DNA from: Microlunatus kandeliicorticis
GTDB taxonomy: Bacteria > Actinomycetota > Actinomycetes > Propionibacteriales > Propionibacteriaceae
Direction of reading: 5' to 3'
DNA length: 64,000 nt
NCBI RefSeq assembly: GCF_014137855.1
Contig: NZ_JACGWT010000002.1
Span: 186,001-250,000 of the forward strand
The notes under the pieces were generated by a model that saw nothing but the letters and a program-made list of their open reading frames with translations, was not told the origin of the DNA and did not search any database. The translations under genes were made by a program, and so were the position numbers. Below, in pieces: positions 32,327 to 40,480 of the stretch; the first letter of the stretch is position 1, and every line of letters starts with the position of its first letter.

Positions 32327-33768
32327 CGCGGGAACCGGTAGGGGTTCGTGGCGGTCCGGGCGAACACCGCCCACGAGGTCGCCGCCGTGTGCAGGTTCTG
32401 GTAGTAGCCGAAGCCGAACCCGCTGTCGAGGTTGCTCGAGGCGGCCGGCAGCCCGCCGGTGACCTTCCGACCGCCGTAGGTCTGGCCGACGGCCAGGTTC
32501 CGCTGGGCCCAGCCGAGCGACCAGAGCAGCGGCGCGTACCGCGGGTCGCGACGGTCGTGGTCGACCAGCGCGCAGGCCAGCTGCCCGGTGCCCTCGAACC
32601 ACACGGCGGCCGGATCGGGCAGCGGGTTGTAGACCTGGCCACCGATCTTCTGGGTCGGGTCGGTGAGCAGCGAGCCGCTGGCGAAGACCGCCCCGGTGAC
32701 CCGCTGGTTCCCGGTCAGCGCCGAGTTCTGCCGCAGCGGGGTGTCGGTGCTGGCCAGGTTGCCCCAGGCCCAGTCGAGCGCGGCGTCGCGGTCGCGGTCG
32801 CGGGCGGCCAGCCAGGACCAGCTCTGGACGTCCTCGGGCAGCTGGAGCGGGTTCTTGTTGATCGCGGTGCCGTCGTCGGAACCGGTCCAGAAGAAGCCGC
32901 CGTCGGCGTTCCAGAGCTGCTCGACGAACGCCCAGGCGTGCGCGGCACGGGTGGTCCACACCGAGGACTTGGTGAGCCGGGCCAGCAGGGTGAAGAACGC
33001 GTACACGTCGATGTTGTGCTCGGTCGACTTGTGGGTCTCCAGGCCCGCGGTGGCGCCGAACGTGTAGCCGCCGAGCCCGGTCGTGCTGTTCGCGTTGGTC
33101 TGGATCCAGGTGCCGATCCGCACCGCCGCGTCGCGGAACCGGCGCTGCCCGGTGGCCCGGGCCAGCTGGGCGAGCGCGATCCCCGACCACGCCATGTCCC
33201 CGACCGCCGTCCCCACCAGCCCGAACTCGTAGCCGACGTGGGCGGTGCCGTCGGCGTTGACGAAGGTGTCGGCGTGGTACGCCTGGCGGAGCCGGCCGTC
33301 GCTGAACTGGCTGTCGTGGTCCTGGGCGTAGATCAGCGCGTCGCCGATCGCCGCGGCCCGGGTGCGGTCGCCACCGACCAGCAGCGCGATGATCGTGAGC
33401 GCGTTGTCGTAGACGAAGGCGATGTCGTTCAGCCCGGACGCGTCCTGGTAGCTCTGCGCCAGCCGGGGTCCGCTGACGCGGTAGGCGTCGGTCACCCCCT
33501 GGAGGAAGCGGACCGCCCGGCGGGCGTCGACGGTGGGCAGACCGTCGTCGCGGCGGGCCGGGGCGGAGCCGAGGTCGAAGCCCGCGCTCCCGGTCGGCGT
33601 GGCCGACGCCGTGCCGGTGCCGAGCCCGGCGAGACCCAGCCCGACCGCCGCCGCACCACTCCCGAGCGCCACCCGACGGCCGAACGCGCCGGCCGGGTGG
33701 GAGGGGGCCGGGACGGGGGACGTGCCGGTGCCGTCGAAGCTCTGCTCGGTCTGTCGGTCTCGCGGCAT
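32323..33768 (-). CDS. Tat-exported six-hairpin glycosidase-like protein
   Basis: A 481-residue exported protein. The N-terminus has a Tat-like signal (FGRRVALGSGAAAVGLGLAG, cleavage probably after TASA near residue 56). The mature part looks like an alpha/alpha toroid: repeated helical hairpins such as RRAVRFLQGVTDAYRVSG, YDNALTIIALLVGGDRTRAA, YGFEL-like and aromatic strips such as GGFFWTGSDDG and DSGFGFGYYQNLHTAATSW. Such folds occur in glycoside hydrolases and lyases. No family-specific catalytic residues could be assigned. A LacI-type operator at its promoter supports a role in carbohydrate use. AGGAGC precedes ATG 33768. The specific reaction is unknown. Confidence 0.6.
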   Translation of the reverse strand: MPRDRQTEQSFDGTGTSPVPAPSHPAGAFGRRVALGSGAAAVGLGLAGLGTGTASATPTGSAGFDLGSAPARRDDGLPTVDARRAVRFLQGVTDAYRVSGPRLAQSYQDASGLNDIAFVYDNALTIIALLVGGDRTRAAAIGDALIYAQDHDSQFSDGRLRQAYHADTFVNADGTAHVGYEFGLVGTAVGDMAWSGIALAQLARATGQRRFRDAAVRIGTWIQTNANSTTGLGGYTFGATAGLETHKSTEHNIDVYAFFTLLARLTKSSVWTTRAAHAWAFVEQLWNADGGFFWTGSDDGTAINKNPLQLPEDVQSWSWLAARDRDRDAALDWAWGNLASTDTPLRQNSALTGNQRVTGAVFASGSLLTDPTQKIGGQVYNPLPDPAAVWFEGTGQLACALVDHDRRDPRYAPLLWSLGWAQRNLAVGQTYGGRKVTGGLPAASSNLDSGFGFGYYQNLHTAATSWAVFARTATNPYRFPR

Positions 33769-33820
33769 CTGCGCTCCTGACGGTTGTCGCCGGCCACCGT
33801 GGACGGCTCCCGAGGCGCGG

Positions 33821-33834
33821 TGAGAGCGCTCTCA
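33821..33834. promoter_or_regulatory. LacI-family operator (TGAGAGCGCTCTCA)
   Basis: A perfect 14-bp palindrome TGAGAGCGCTCTCA of the GAGCGCTC type used by actinobacterial LacI-family sugar repressors such as CebR. It covers roughly +1 to +14 of the promoter for the Tat-exported protein, so binding would block initiation. No lacI gene is in the window. Confidence 0.75.
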
Positions 33835-33841
33835 GGGCGGC

Positions 33842-33871
33842 AGTATCACCACCGCCGCCCGTGGGCGTCAA
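33842..33871 (-). promoter_or_regulatory. Sigma-70 type promoter of the Tat-exported protein gene
   Basis: Minus strand: -35 TTGACG (33866-33871), 18-bp spacer, -10 GATACT (33842-33847). The start site would fall at the edge of the LacI-type operator. The 5' leader is about 65 nt and has an AGGAG ribosome site. Confidence 0.65.
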
Positions 33872-33911
33872 CGGACCGCCGACCCGGGCGGTCGCGGACG
33901 CCCGCCGGCTC

Positions 33912-34217
33912 TCAGCTGTCCGCCGGGTCCGGGCTCAGCTTGGCCCGCATCACGGCGGTGGACTCGCCCCACAGCGCGGCATCGGCCAGGATCACCGCGA
34001 GCACGCCGGGCTCGACCAGCCCAGTCCGGACCCGCACCCCCTGGACGCGGGCCAGCCGACGGACCTCGGCCCGGACGGCCTCGACGTCGAGGCCGTCGCG
34101 CACCGGGAGCACGGCCTGCTCGCGGCGTCGGGCCCGGGCCAGCAGGTCGGCGGCGACAGTCCTGGCGTCCCCGGTGTGCCCGGTGTCCCCCGCGGAGTCG
34201 GCGGCGTCGCTGGTCAC
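33912..34217 (-). CDS. Hypothetical protein
   Basis: A 101-residue soluble protein with no family I recognise. The first ~20 residues are Ser/Asp/Gly-rich and probably disordered; then comes a helical, Arg-rich part (ARTVAADLLARARRREQAVL) and a compact C-terminus with LDVEAVRAEVRRLARVQGVR and VLAVILADAALWGESTAVM. GTG 34217 overlaps the stop of the NAD(P)H-binding protein gene (GTGA), which supports it being real. A longer frame on the same strand upstream is a shadow of that gene. Possibly an accessory protein of its neighbour. Confidence 0.6.
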   Translation of the reverse strand: MTSDAADSAGDTGHTGDARTVAADLLARARRREQAVLPVRDGLDVEAVRAEVRRLARVQGVRVRTGLVEPGVLAVILADAALWGESTAVMRAKLSPDPADS

Positions 34218-34966
34218 CGCGAGACCCAGCTCGCGTACGACGGCCCGCCGAGCTCGGCGTCCGGTCCGGGCAGGTTGGCGCCGTCGGCGAAGGCGGCCAG
34301 CACCCCGCCGACCGCCGGCACCTCGACCATCCGCGGAGCTCGCTGCCCGGCGCTCTCGGCCCGGATCCGCATCGCCTCGGCCAGGCTGAGCTGCTGCGGC
34401 CCGGCCAGGTCGGCAGCCCGCCGGCAGCCGTCGGGCCGCTCCCCGAGCGCGTGGTCGACCAGCCGCCGGGCCACCCACGCGGTCTCGCACGGCTGGAACC
34501 GCAGGCCGTGCGGCGCGAAGCCGAGCGGCCCGATGGTCGCGGTCTCGGCGATGGTGTCGACCAGGGTGTGGAACTGGGTCGCGCGCACCACGGTGACCGG
34601 CAGCCCGGAGTCGGCGAGGATGCCCTCGGCCGCGGTCTTGGCCCGGTAGTAGCCGAACGGGTTCCGGTCGCAGCCGACGATCGAGACGTAGACGACGTGG
34701 GTGTGCGCCATCCGGGCGCGCAGCATGGTGGCCAGCCGCTCGGTGCCGGCCACGTCGACCGCGTGGTGCTTGGTCGGGTGACTGGCCGCGTGGACGATCA
34801 CGTCGGCGTCGGTGATCACCTCGGCCATCCCGGCGCCGGTGGCCAGGTCGAAGCCGGTGCGCCGGCTGGCGGCGACCACCTCGGTGTCGCGGAGCCGGCG
34901 CCGGTCGAACTCGGTGACCACCGCGCTGCCCAGACCGCCCTGACCACCGGTGACGACGATCTTCAT
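34214..34966 (-). CDS. NAD(P)H-binding protein (atypical SDR, NmrA/YwnB-like)
   Basis: A 250-residue Rossmann-fold protein of the atypical short-chain dehydrogenase group. The nucleotide loop is MKIVVTGGQGGLGSAVVTEF, followed by ADVIVHAASHPTKHHAVDVA, VVYVSIVGCDRNPFGYYRAK with the Tyr-x3-Lys pair, and PVTVVRATQFHTLVD. This pattern is usual in actinobacterial proteins that act as redox sensors or reductases of small quinones; no substrate can be fixed. ATG 34966 is leaderless (TACGCT 7 nt upstream). It is followed with a 4-nt overlap by a 101-residue unknown protein. Confidence 0.85.
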   Translation of the reverse strand: MKIVVTGGQGGLGSAVVTEFDRRRLRDTEVVAASRRTGFDLATGAGMAEVITDADVIVHAASHPTKHHAVDVAGTERLATMLRARMAHTHVVYVSIVGCDRNPFGYYRAKTAAEGILADSGLPVTVVRATQFHTLVDTIAETATIGPLGFAPHGLRFQPCETAWVARRLVDHALGERPDGCRRAADLAGPQQLSLAEAMRIRAESAGQRAPRMVEVPAVGGVLAAFADGANLPGPDAELGGPSYASWVSR

Positions 34967-34973
34967 GCCACCC

Positions 34974-34979
34974 AGCGTA
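34974..34979 (-). promoter_or_regulatory. Leaderless promoter -10 (TACGCT)
   Basis: Minus-strand TACGCT, then 7 nt, then ATG 34966. Confidence 0.5.
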
Positions 34980-35018
34980 AGCACCCGCCGACCGGCCCCG
35001 GGGAGGTCGCGGCCGGGC

Positions 35019-35333
35019 TCAGGGCAACAGCTTCAGCCCGACCACGCAGGCGACGATCCCGGCCAGCAGCAGGGCCTTGATCACCGAGAACGTCTCGGCC
35101 CCGGTGATCATCGCGAACCCGACGGTGAGGACCGCGCCGATGCCCACCCAGACCGCGTAGGCGGTGCCGACCGGCAGAGTGCGCATGGCCACGGCGAGAC
35201 CGCCCATGCTGAGGGCCAGGCCGACCACGAAGACCAGCGAGGGGACGAGCTTGGTGAAGCCGGCCGACCGGCCGAGTGCGGTGGCCCAGACGGCCTCCAT
35301 CACCCCGGACAGCACGAGCACGAGCCAGGACAT
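35019..35333 (-). CDS. gdx: Guanidinium exporter of the SMR family (Gdx/SugE)
   Basis: A 104-residue small multidrug resistance protein with four helices that works as an antiparallel dimer and swaps guanidinium ions for protons. The essential Glu13 is in LSGVMEAVWATAL. The Gdx-type strip LPVGTAYAVWVGIGAV follows GFTKLVPSL. SMR proteins divide into drug exporters and guanidinium exporters; here the preceding guanidine-III riboswitch decides for guanidinium. ATG 35333 has GAGGAG 5 nt upstream, placed just after the aptamer. It is a single-gene transcript. Guanidine is exported when free guanidine opens the riboswitch. Confidence 0.93.
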   Translation of the reverse strand: MSWLVLVLSGVMEAVWATALGRSAGFTKLVPSLVFVVGLALSMGGLAVAMRTLPVGTAYAVWVGIGAVLTVGFAMITGAETFSVIKALLLAGIVACVVGLKLLP

Positions 35334-35348
35334 GACTGCTCCTCGGTG

Positions 35349-35387
35349 GCCGTCTTGTCGCTCGCCGGGTACAGCTCCCTCGTCCGG
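35349..35387 (-). ncRNA. Guanidine-III riboswitch (ykkC-III)
   Basis: Minus-strand segments CCGGACGAGG, GUACCCGG and GACAAGACGGC occur in this order with short spacers, as in the class III guanidine aptamer. Both helices can form: 5' CCGG pairs with the later CCGG, and GCUGU pairs with the 3' ACGGC (one G-U). The ribosome site GAGGAG (35339-35344) starts 5 nt after the aptamer, so control is probably at translation of the exporter gene. Confidence 0.92.
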
Positions 35388-35451
35388 AGCCCGCGACTGG
35401 GCGGGCCTGACCTCACGGTCTCACGCCCCGACGGGGGCGGCAACTCGCCGG

Positions 35452-35457
35452 TAGCCT
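35452..35457 (+). promoter_or_regulatory. Leaderless promoter -10 (TAGCCT)
   Basis: TAGCCT, then 7 nt, then GTG 35465. No ribosome site. Confidence 0.5.
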
Positions 35458-35464
35458 GCCGGGC

Positions 35465-36028
35465 GTGCTGATCAGACCGCGGACCGGGGCCGACGTCGCT
35501 GCCTGCGCCGAGATCTTCACCCGGACGCAGGCCCTCGACGGCTACCCGCGGTACGTCGAGCACGCCGACGCCTCGTTCGTCACCTCGCCGGCCGAGCTGG
35601 GAGCCTGGGTCGCGGTCGACGAGGGCGTGGCCGCCGGCGCGCGGGACAAGGCGCCCGGAGCGGGGCCCGCGGGACCGGCCGCCGACCGGGTGCTCGGTCA
35701 CGTCGCCCTGCACCACGCCGAGGGCGATCCGTGCTTCCGGCCCGCGCACGCGACCACCGGGCTCCCGGCCGACGCGCTCGCGGTGCTGGCCCGGCTGGCC
35801 GTCGACCCGGAGACCCGCGGGCGCGGCGTCGGGGCCGCGCTGGTCGCCCACGTCGAGCAGGTGGCCCGCGCGCTGGGGCGGCGGCTGGTGCTCGACGTCA
35901 CCACCGACGCCCTCGGCGCCCAACGGCTCTACGAGCGGTCGGGCTGGCAGCGGATCGGCCGGACGATCATCCCGGTCGCCGACCTCGGCGACCTCGACGC
36001 GTACGTCTACCTGGCGCCGGAGCGCTGA
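35465..36028 (+). CDS. GNAT-family N-acetyltransferase
   Basis: A 187-residue acetyl-CoA-dependent transferase. The N-terminal MLIRPRTGADVAACAEIFTR is the standard GNAT opening. Motif A, which grips CoA, is VLARLAVDPETRGRGVGAAL (R/QxxGxG/A), followed by the helix AHVEQVARALG and motif B LGAQRLYERSGWQRIG. An insert of Ala/Gly (about residues 58-75) is low complexity. Substrate unknown. It sits back to back with the guanidine exporter gene across ~130 bp and converges on methionine aminopeptidase, so it may acetylate protein N-termini or small amines; neither is shown. Confidence 0.88.
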   Translation: MLIRPRTGADVAACAEIFTRTQALDGYPRYVEHADASFVTSPAELGAWVAVDEGVAAGARDKAPGAGPAGPAADRVLGHVALHHAEGDPCFRPAHATTGLPADALAVLARLAVDPETRGRGVGAALVAHVEQVARALGRRLVLDVTTDALGAQRLYERSGWQRIGRTIIPVADLGDLDAYVYLAPER

Positions 36029-36046
36029 CCCCGTCCGTCCTCAGCG
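36023..36046. terminator. Stop-codon hairpin between convergent genes
   Basis: CGCTGA (36023-36028), 12-nt loop, TCAGCG (36041-36046). Both TGA codons form part of the 6-bp stem. Confidence 0.4.
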
Positions 36047-36805
36047 GGCCGTGAGCACGATCGGGTCGCCGTCGGTGATCGCCACCGTGTGCTCGACGTG
36101 CGCCCCGCGGGATCCGTCGCGGCTGCGCAGCGTCCAGCCGTCAGCGTCGGTGTAGATCTTGTCGGTGGTGTGCGCGAACCACGGCTCGATGGCCACCACC
36201 AGGCCCGGTCGCAGCGGCAGACCGCGTCCCGGCCGCCCGTTGTTGGGGATGTGCGGGTCGCCGTGCATGGTGCGGCCGACGCCGTGCCCGCCGAAGTCGG
36301 TGTTGATCTTGAGCCGGGCCCGTCCGGCCACCTTCCCGATGGCGGCCGAGATGTCGCCGAGCCGGCGTCCGGGGCGGGCCTCGGCGATCCCGGCCTCGAG
36401 CGCCCGGGTGGTGGTCTCGATCAGCGCGACGTCCTCGGGCCGGGGATCCCCGACGATCACGGTGATCGCCGAGTCGGTCACCCAGCCGTCCAGCGACGCG
36501 GCGAAGTCGAGGCTGACCATGTCGCCGTCGGCCAGCACGTAGTCGTGCGGCAGTCCGTGCAGCAGCGCGTCGTTGACCGAGGTGCACAGCACCTTGCCGA
36601 ACGGCATCGCGCCGAACGACGGGTGGTAGTCGATGTAGCACGACTCCGCGCCGGCGTCCTTGATCATCCGGTGGGCCAGCGCGTCCAGGTCGAGCAGGTT
36701 GACCCCGACGTCGGCGGTCGCCGCGAGCTCGGACAGCACCGAGGCGACGAAGCGCCCGGCCGGGCGCATCTCCTCGATCTCGGCAGGGGTGCGGTACTCG
36801 ATCAC
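36041..36805 (-). CDS. map: Methionine aminopeptidase, type I
   Basis: Removes the initiator methionine from new proteins using two metal ions. The 254-residue protein has the five metal ligands in place: the Asp pair in MVSLDFAASLDGWVTDSAIT, His in GGHGVGRTMHGDP, Glu in VVAIEPWF, and Glu in HVEHTVAIT. His in LLHGLPHDYVL is the substrate-side residue. It has no N-terminal SH3-like zinc extension (type Ia/b form). GTG 36805 is leaderless with TAGGGT 6 nt upstream. It may be a second copy to one usually beside secY/adk; the window cannot show that. Confidence 0.95.
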   Translation of the reverse strand: MIEYRTPAEIEEMRPAGRFVASVLSELAATADVGVNLLDLDALAHRMIKDAGAESCYIDYHPSFGAMPFGKVLCTSVNDALLHGLPHDYVLADGDMVSLDFAASLDGWVTDSAITVIVGDPRPEDVALIETTTRALEAGIAEARPGRRLGDISAAIGKVAGRARLKINTDFGGHGVGRTMHGDPHIPNNGRPGRGLPLRPGLVVAIEPWFAHTTDKIYTDADGWTLRSRDGSRGAHVEHTVAITDGDPIVLTAR

Positions 36806-36811
36806 CGACTC

Positions 36812-36817
36812 ACCCTA
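36812..36817 (-). promoter_or_regulatory. Leaderless promoter -10 of map (TAGGGT)
   Basis: Minus-strand TAGGGT, then 6 nt, then GTG 36805. Confidence 0.5.
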
Positions 36818-36840
36818 GTGCGGTCCACGTCGCGGCCCGA

Positions 36841-37290
36841 TCAGTCGGGGATGGCCGCGACCTTGGCCGCGGAAGCCGACTTCTCGTCGAAGGTGTAGCC
36901 CAGCCACTCCTTGGCCAGCCGGCGGGCCAGCTCGATGCCGACCACCCGCTGGCCGAAGCACAGCACCTGGGCGTTGTTGGAGAGCACCGAACGCTCGACC
37001 GAGAAGCTGTCGTGCGCGGTCACCGCGCGGATCCCGTCGACCTTGTTGGCGCTGATCGCCACCCCGAGCCCGGTGCCGCAGACCAGCAGCGCGCGGTCGG
37101 CCTTGCCGTCCTTGATCAGGTTCCCGGCCTCGATGGCGACCTCCGGGTAGGCGGTGTTCTCGCCCGCGGTCACGCCGACGTCGACCACCTCGGCCACCCG
37201 CGGGTCGGCCTCCAGGTCGGCCTTGAGGATCTCCTTGTAGTCCAGGCCGGCGTCGTCGCTGCCGACCACGATCCGCAGCTTGTCGCTCAT
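36841..37290 (-). CDS. RpiB/LacAB-family isomerase, probable D-erythrulose-4-phosphate isomerase
   Basis: A 149-residue aldose-ketose isomerase. The catalytic Cys71 lies in [18 protein letters not shown] and the phosphate/anion loop in [12 protein letters not shown]. The usual RpiB start has GCDHAG with a His; here it is GSDDAG, a change also found in the sugar-specific relatives of the family. Last gene of an operon after a dehydrogenase and a DAK-type kinase. In Mycobacterium smegmatis such a trio (EltD, DerK, DerI) turns erythritol into erythrose-4-phosphate, so this is probably DerI-like; pentose phosphate isomerase is the alternative. GAGGAGGAG precedes ATG 37290. Confidence 0.8.
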   Translation of the reverse strand: MSDKLRIVVGSDDAGLDYKEILKADLEADPRVAEVVDVGVTAGENTAYPEVAIEAGNLIKDGKADRALLVCGTGLGVAISANKVDGIRAVTAHDSFSVERSVLSNNAQVLCFGQRVVGIELARRLAKEWLGYTFDEKSASAAKVAAIPD

Positions 37291-37346
37291 CGTCGTCTCC
37301 TCCTCGCGTTCGGTTGTCCCGTCCGGTGCAACACCGCCGGACGGTC

Positions 37347-39098
37347 TCAGCTTCCGGTTCGGCCGCTGCCGGTTCCGAGGGCCTCGCCGGCCACCCGGAC
37401 GCAGATCGCGAACGAGGTCGCCCCCGCGTCGGGCGTCCCCACGCTGCGGTCGGCCAGCGGGCGGGCCCGGCCCACCTTCGGCCGCAGCTCGGCGGTGTCC
37501 TCGGCCGCCCCGCGGGCCACCTCGACCGCCTCGGCCCAGGCCGTGCGCCAGTCGGCGCCGCCGGACACCTTCTCCTCGAGGGTGCGGACGAACGGTTGCC
37601 AGGCGTCGAGCATCGTCTTGTCCCCCGGCTCGGCCCCGCCCAGGCTGGTCAGTGCCTCGTAGCCGGCGGTCAGCGCCTCGACGACGTCGCGGTCGCCCGG
37701 GGTGCCCTCGTTGCCGAGCCGGTGACCGATCGCGGTCAGCGCCGCGCCCCAGAGCACACCGGAGGTGCCACCGGCCTGCGCGGCCCACTCGTCGCCGGCG
37801 GCCTTGAGCACACCGCGGGCGCCGCGACCCTCCTCGACCGCCGCCGCCGCGGCCTTCCGGGCCGCTGCCGAGCCCTTGACCATCCCGCGGCCGTGGTCGC
37901 CGTCGCCGGCCACCGCGTCGATCCGGCCGAGCTCCTCCTCGTGCTCGGCCATCGCGTCGGCGATCGCCGCCACCGCGGCGGAGATCCGCTCGCCGGCCCG
38001 CCAGCTGTCGTCGTCGCCGTCCTCGTCCTCCTCGGGAGCCTCGGCCGCGGCGGCCGCCTCCTCCGGGGTCCGCCGCTCGCCGCCGGCGTCACCGGGACCG
38101 CCGACGACCCCGCGCCGGAAGGTCGGCGTGTCCGCCGCGGCCAGCCACCACCGCTCGAGGTCGTCGTCGAGCCACATCACGGTGAGCGAGCAGCCGGCCA
38201 TGTCGAGGCTGGTGACCAGCTCGCCGACCTCGGGCCGCACCAGCGTGCAGCCGGCGTCGCGGAGCCGCGCGGCCGCGCGGCCCCAGACCACGAACAGCTC
38301 CTCGTACTTGGTGGTGCCGAGCCCGTTGAGGATCACCGCGACGCGGTCGCCGGCCCCGTCGGGCTTCTCCGCCAGCACGCCGTCGACCAGCAGCTCGGCC
38401 AGCTCGGCGGCGCTCGGCATCGCGTGCTCACTCACCCCGGGCTCGCCGTGGATGCCGAGCCCGAGACCCATCTTCCCTTCGGGAACGGTGAACAGCGGCT
38501 CGTCGGCGCCGGGCATGGTGCAGCCGTCGAAGGCGACACCGAGGCTGCGGGTCATGTCGTTGGCCCGCTGCCCGGCAGCGAGCACCGCGTCGAGGTCGGC
38601 CCCCTCCTCGGCGGCCGCGCTGGCCACCTTGAAGACGGTGAAGTCGCCGGCGATCCCGCGCCGCTTGGTGATCTCCTCGGCGGGCGCGCTGGCGATGTCG
38701 TCGGTCACCGCCAGGTAGCGCGCGGCGACGCCCTCGGCCTCGAGCTGCTGGACGGCGAGCCCGAAGTTCATCACGTCACCTGCGTAGTTGCCGGTGGTGA
38801 GCAGGACGCCGGCCCCACCGTCCGCGGCCCGGGCGACCGAGGCGGCGTCGGCCGCGGACGGCGAGGTGAAGATGTTGCCGATCACCGCGCCGTCGGCGAA
38901 GCCGGGGCCGACGACCCCGCAGAACGCCGGGTAGTGCCCGGAGCCGCCGCCGACCACCACGGCCACCTTGTTCGCGGGGGTCCTGGTCGCCCGCACCACG
39001 CCGCCGGGCACCGCCACTACGTAGTCGGCGTTCGCGTCGGCGAACCCGGCCACCATGTCCTCGGTGAACCGGGCCGGGTCGTTGTACAGCCTGGTCAT
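37347..39098 (-). CDS. DAK-family kinase (DhaK-DhaL fusion), probable erythrulose kinase
   Basis: A 583-residue ATP-dependent kinase of the dihydroxyacetone kinase family. The DhaK half (1-330) binds the keto-sugar covalently through His217 in [23 protein letters not shown] and [12 protein letters not shown] are family strips. After an acidic linker (residues ~340-375, [19 protein letters not shown]) comes the DhaL half with the ATP-binding Asp motif [16 protein letters not shown] and [12 protein letters not shown]. The operon partners (polyol dehydrogenase, RpiB-type isomerase) point to phosphorylation of erythrulose rather than dihydroxyacetone. AGGAGGG precedes ATG 39098. Confidence 0.88.
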   Translation of the reverse strand: MTRLYNDPARFTEDMVAGFADANADYVVAVPGGVVRATRTPANKVAVVVGGGSGHYPAFCGVVGPGFADGAVIGNIFTSPSAADAASVARAADGGAGVLLTTGNYAGDVMNFGLAVQQLEAEGVAARYLAVTDDIASAPAEEITKRRGIAGDFTVFKVASAAAEEGADLDAVLAAGQRANDMTRSLGVAFDGCTMPGADEPLFTVPEGKMGLGLGIHGEPGVSEHAMPSAAELAELLVDGVLAEKPDGAGDRVAVILNGLGTTKYEELFVVWGRAAARLRDAGCTLVRPEVGELVTSLDMAGCSLTVMWLDDDLERWWLAAADTPTFRRGVVGGPGDAGGERRTPEEAAAAAEAPEEDEDGDDDSWRAGERISAAVAAIADAMAEHEEELGRIDAVAGDGDHGRGMVKGSAAARKAAAAAVEEGRGARGVLKAAGDEWAAQAGGTSGVLWGAALTAIGHRLGNEGTPGDRDVVEALTAGYEALTSLGGAEPGDKTMLDAWQPFVRTLEEKVSGGADWRTAWAEAVEVARGAAEDTAELRPKVGRARPLADRSVGTPDAGATSFAICVRVAGEALGTGSGRTGS

Positions 39099-39164
39099 CG
39101 CAGCCCTCCTGTCGTTCCCAGCCGTCCGGTCCTCGCGCGTCCGCTCTCCGGCGCCGCGACGTGA

Positions 39165-40247
39165 TCAGGGGATCAGCGAGACCTTGATCGACTCGGCGCC
39201 GCTGCCGACCAGGTCGAGGCCCTTCTGGAACTCGGCCAGCGGGAGCTGGTGGGTGACGATCTCGTCCATCGGCAGCGCTCCGGAGGCGAGCAGCTGGAGC
39301 GCGGCCGGCCAGCAGTGCGGACCGAGGTGGGCGCCCAGCACGTCGAGCTCCTTGTCGTCGGAGATGATCGACCAGTCGACGGTGACGTCACTGCCGAACA
39401 CCCCGTACTCGACGTAGGTGCCGAGCTTGCGGAGCAGGTTGAGCCCCTGCGGGACGGCCGCCGGGTGCCCGGTGCCCTCGAGGTAGACGTCGGCACCGTA
39501 GCCGTCGGTCAGCTCCTTGACCTTGGCCACCGCGTCCTCCTCGGCGATGTTGATCGCCAGGTCGGCGCCGCACTTGCGGGCCAGCTCGAGCTTGCGCGGG
39601 ATCGAGTCGAGCGCGATCACCATCCGCGGGTTCTTGCTCTTCGCCCCGGCGATCATCCCGAGCCCGATCGGGCCGCAGCCGGCGACCACCACCACGTCGT
39701 CGAAGGTCAGCTTGGCGCGCTCGACCGCGTGCATCGCGCACGACAGGGGCTCGACGAACGCGGCGTGCGCCGGCGGCAGCTCCTTCGGCACCTGGTGGAC
39801 CAGCGCGTCGGCGCTGTAGACCATGTACTCGGCCATCGCGCCGGGGGTGCGGCGCTTGAAGCCGTAGAGGTCGTGCGGCCCGCACATCCAGTACTCGCCG
39901 CGCAGGCAGTAACGGCACTTCCAGCACGGGACGATCTGCTCGCTGGTGACCCGGTCGCCGACCGCGACGCCCCACCGCTCGGCGGCGGCGTCGTCGAGCT
40001 GGACGACGGTGCCGACGAACTCGTGGCCGGGGATGACCTCGGTCTCCGCCCAGGCCGGCCGGTTGTCGTCGCCCCAGAACTTGGCGGCGCCGTGGTAGCA
40101 CTTCAGGTCGCTGGCGCAGATGCCCACCGCGTCGACCTTGACCAGCGCCTCACCCGGTCCGGGTGTCGGTACGTCGACCTCCGCCAGCTGGTAGTTCTCC
40201 GGGCCGTGGCAGATCACGGCCTGCATCTTCTGCGGGATCTCGACCAT
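39165..40247 (-). CDS. Zinc-dependent polyol dehydrogenase, probable erythritol/L-threitol dehydrogenase
   Basis: A 360-residue medium-chain dehydrogenase. Catalytic zinc ligands: Cys44 in VGICASDLK, His75/Glu76 in PGHEF. Structural zinc: Cys108, 111, 114 and 122 in CWKCRYCLRGEYWMC. The NAD fold is VVVAGCGPIGLGMIAGAKSK, with IALDSIPRKLELA following (Asp selects NAD). The length and the FWGDDNRPAWAETEVIPGHE insertion near the active site resemble mycobacterial EltD. First gene of the operon with the kinase and isomerase, so it probably oxidises a tetritol to erythrulose. GAAGGAG stands 8 nt before ATG 40247. Sorbitol-type polyols remain possible. Confidence 0.82.
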   Translation of the reverse strand: MVEIPQKMQAVICHGPENYQLAEVDVPTPGPGEALVKVDAVGICASDLKCYHGAAKFWGDDNRPAWAETEVIPGHEFVGTVVQLDDAAAERWGVAVGDRVTSEQIVPCWKCRYCLRGEYWMCGPHDLYGFKRRTPGAMAEYMVYSADALVHQVPKELPPAHAAFVEPLSCAMHAVERAKLTFDDVVVVAGCGPIGLGMIAGAKSKNPRMVIALDSIPRKLELARKCGADLAINIAEEDAVAKVKELTDGYGADVYLEGTGHPAAVPQGLNLLRKLGTYVEYGVFGSDVTVDWSIISDDKELDVLGAHLGPHCWPAALQLLASGALPMDEIVTHQLPLAEFQKGLDLVGSGAESIKVSLIP

Positions 40248-40380
40248 GAGGGTTGCTCCTTCGATGCGGTGACTGAGCTGGTGGCGTCCTCTGCACCCTA
40301 GCCACCGCTCCGGCACGGGCGTCCGCGCCCTGCACCCGTCCCGGGCCGGGGGCTCGGTCGGGCGGCTCCCGGACGCACGA

Positions 40381-40418
40381 ACGGCCCGGACCCCAGCGTC
40401 GCTGGTGGTCCGGGCCGT
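40381..40418. terminator. Strong hairpin downstream of the TasA-like gene
   Basis: ACGGCCCGGACC (40381-40392) and GGTCCGGGCCGT (40407-40418), a perfect 12-bp stem with an inner CCAG/CTGG helix. On the minus strand it is followed by TTCGT. It probably ends the transcript of the TasA-like gene before the polyol operon. Confidence 0.65.
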
Positions 40419-40480
40419 CTCCCCCGTGGAGGTAGGGCGGGCCGCGATCTCCCCCGAGATGGTCACGCCCCGGCCTGGGA

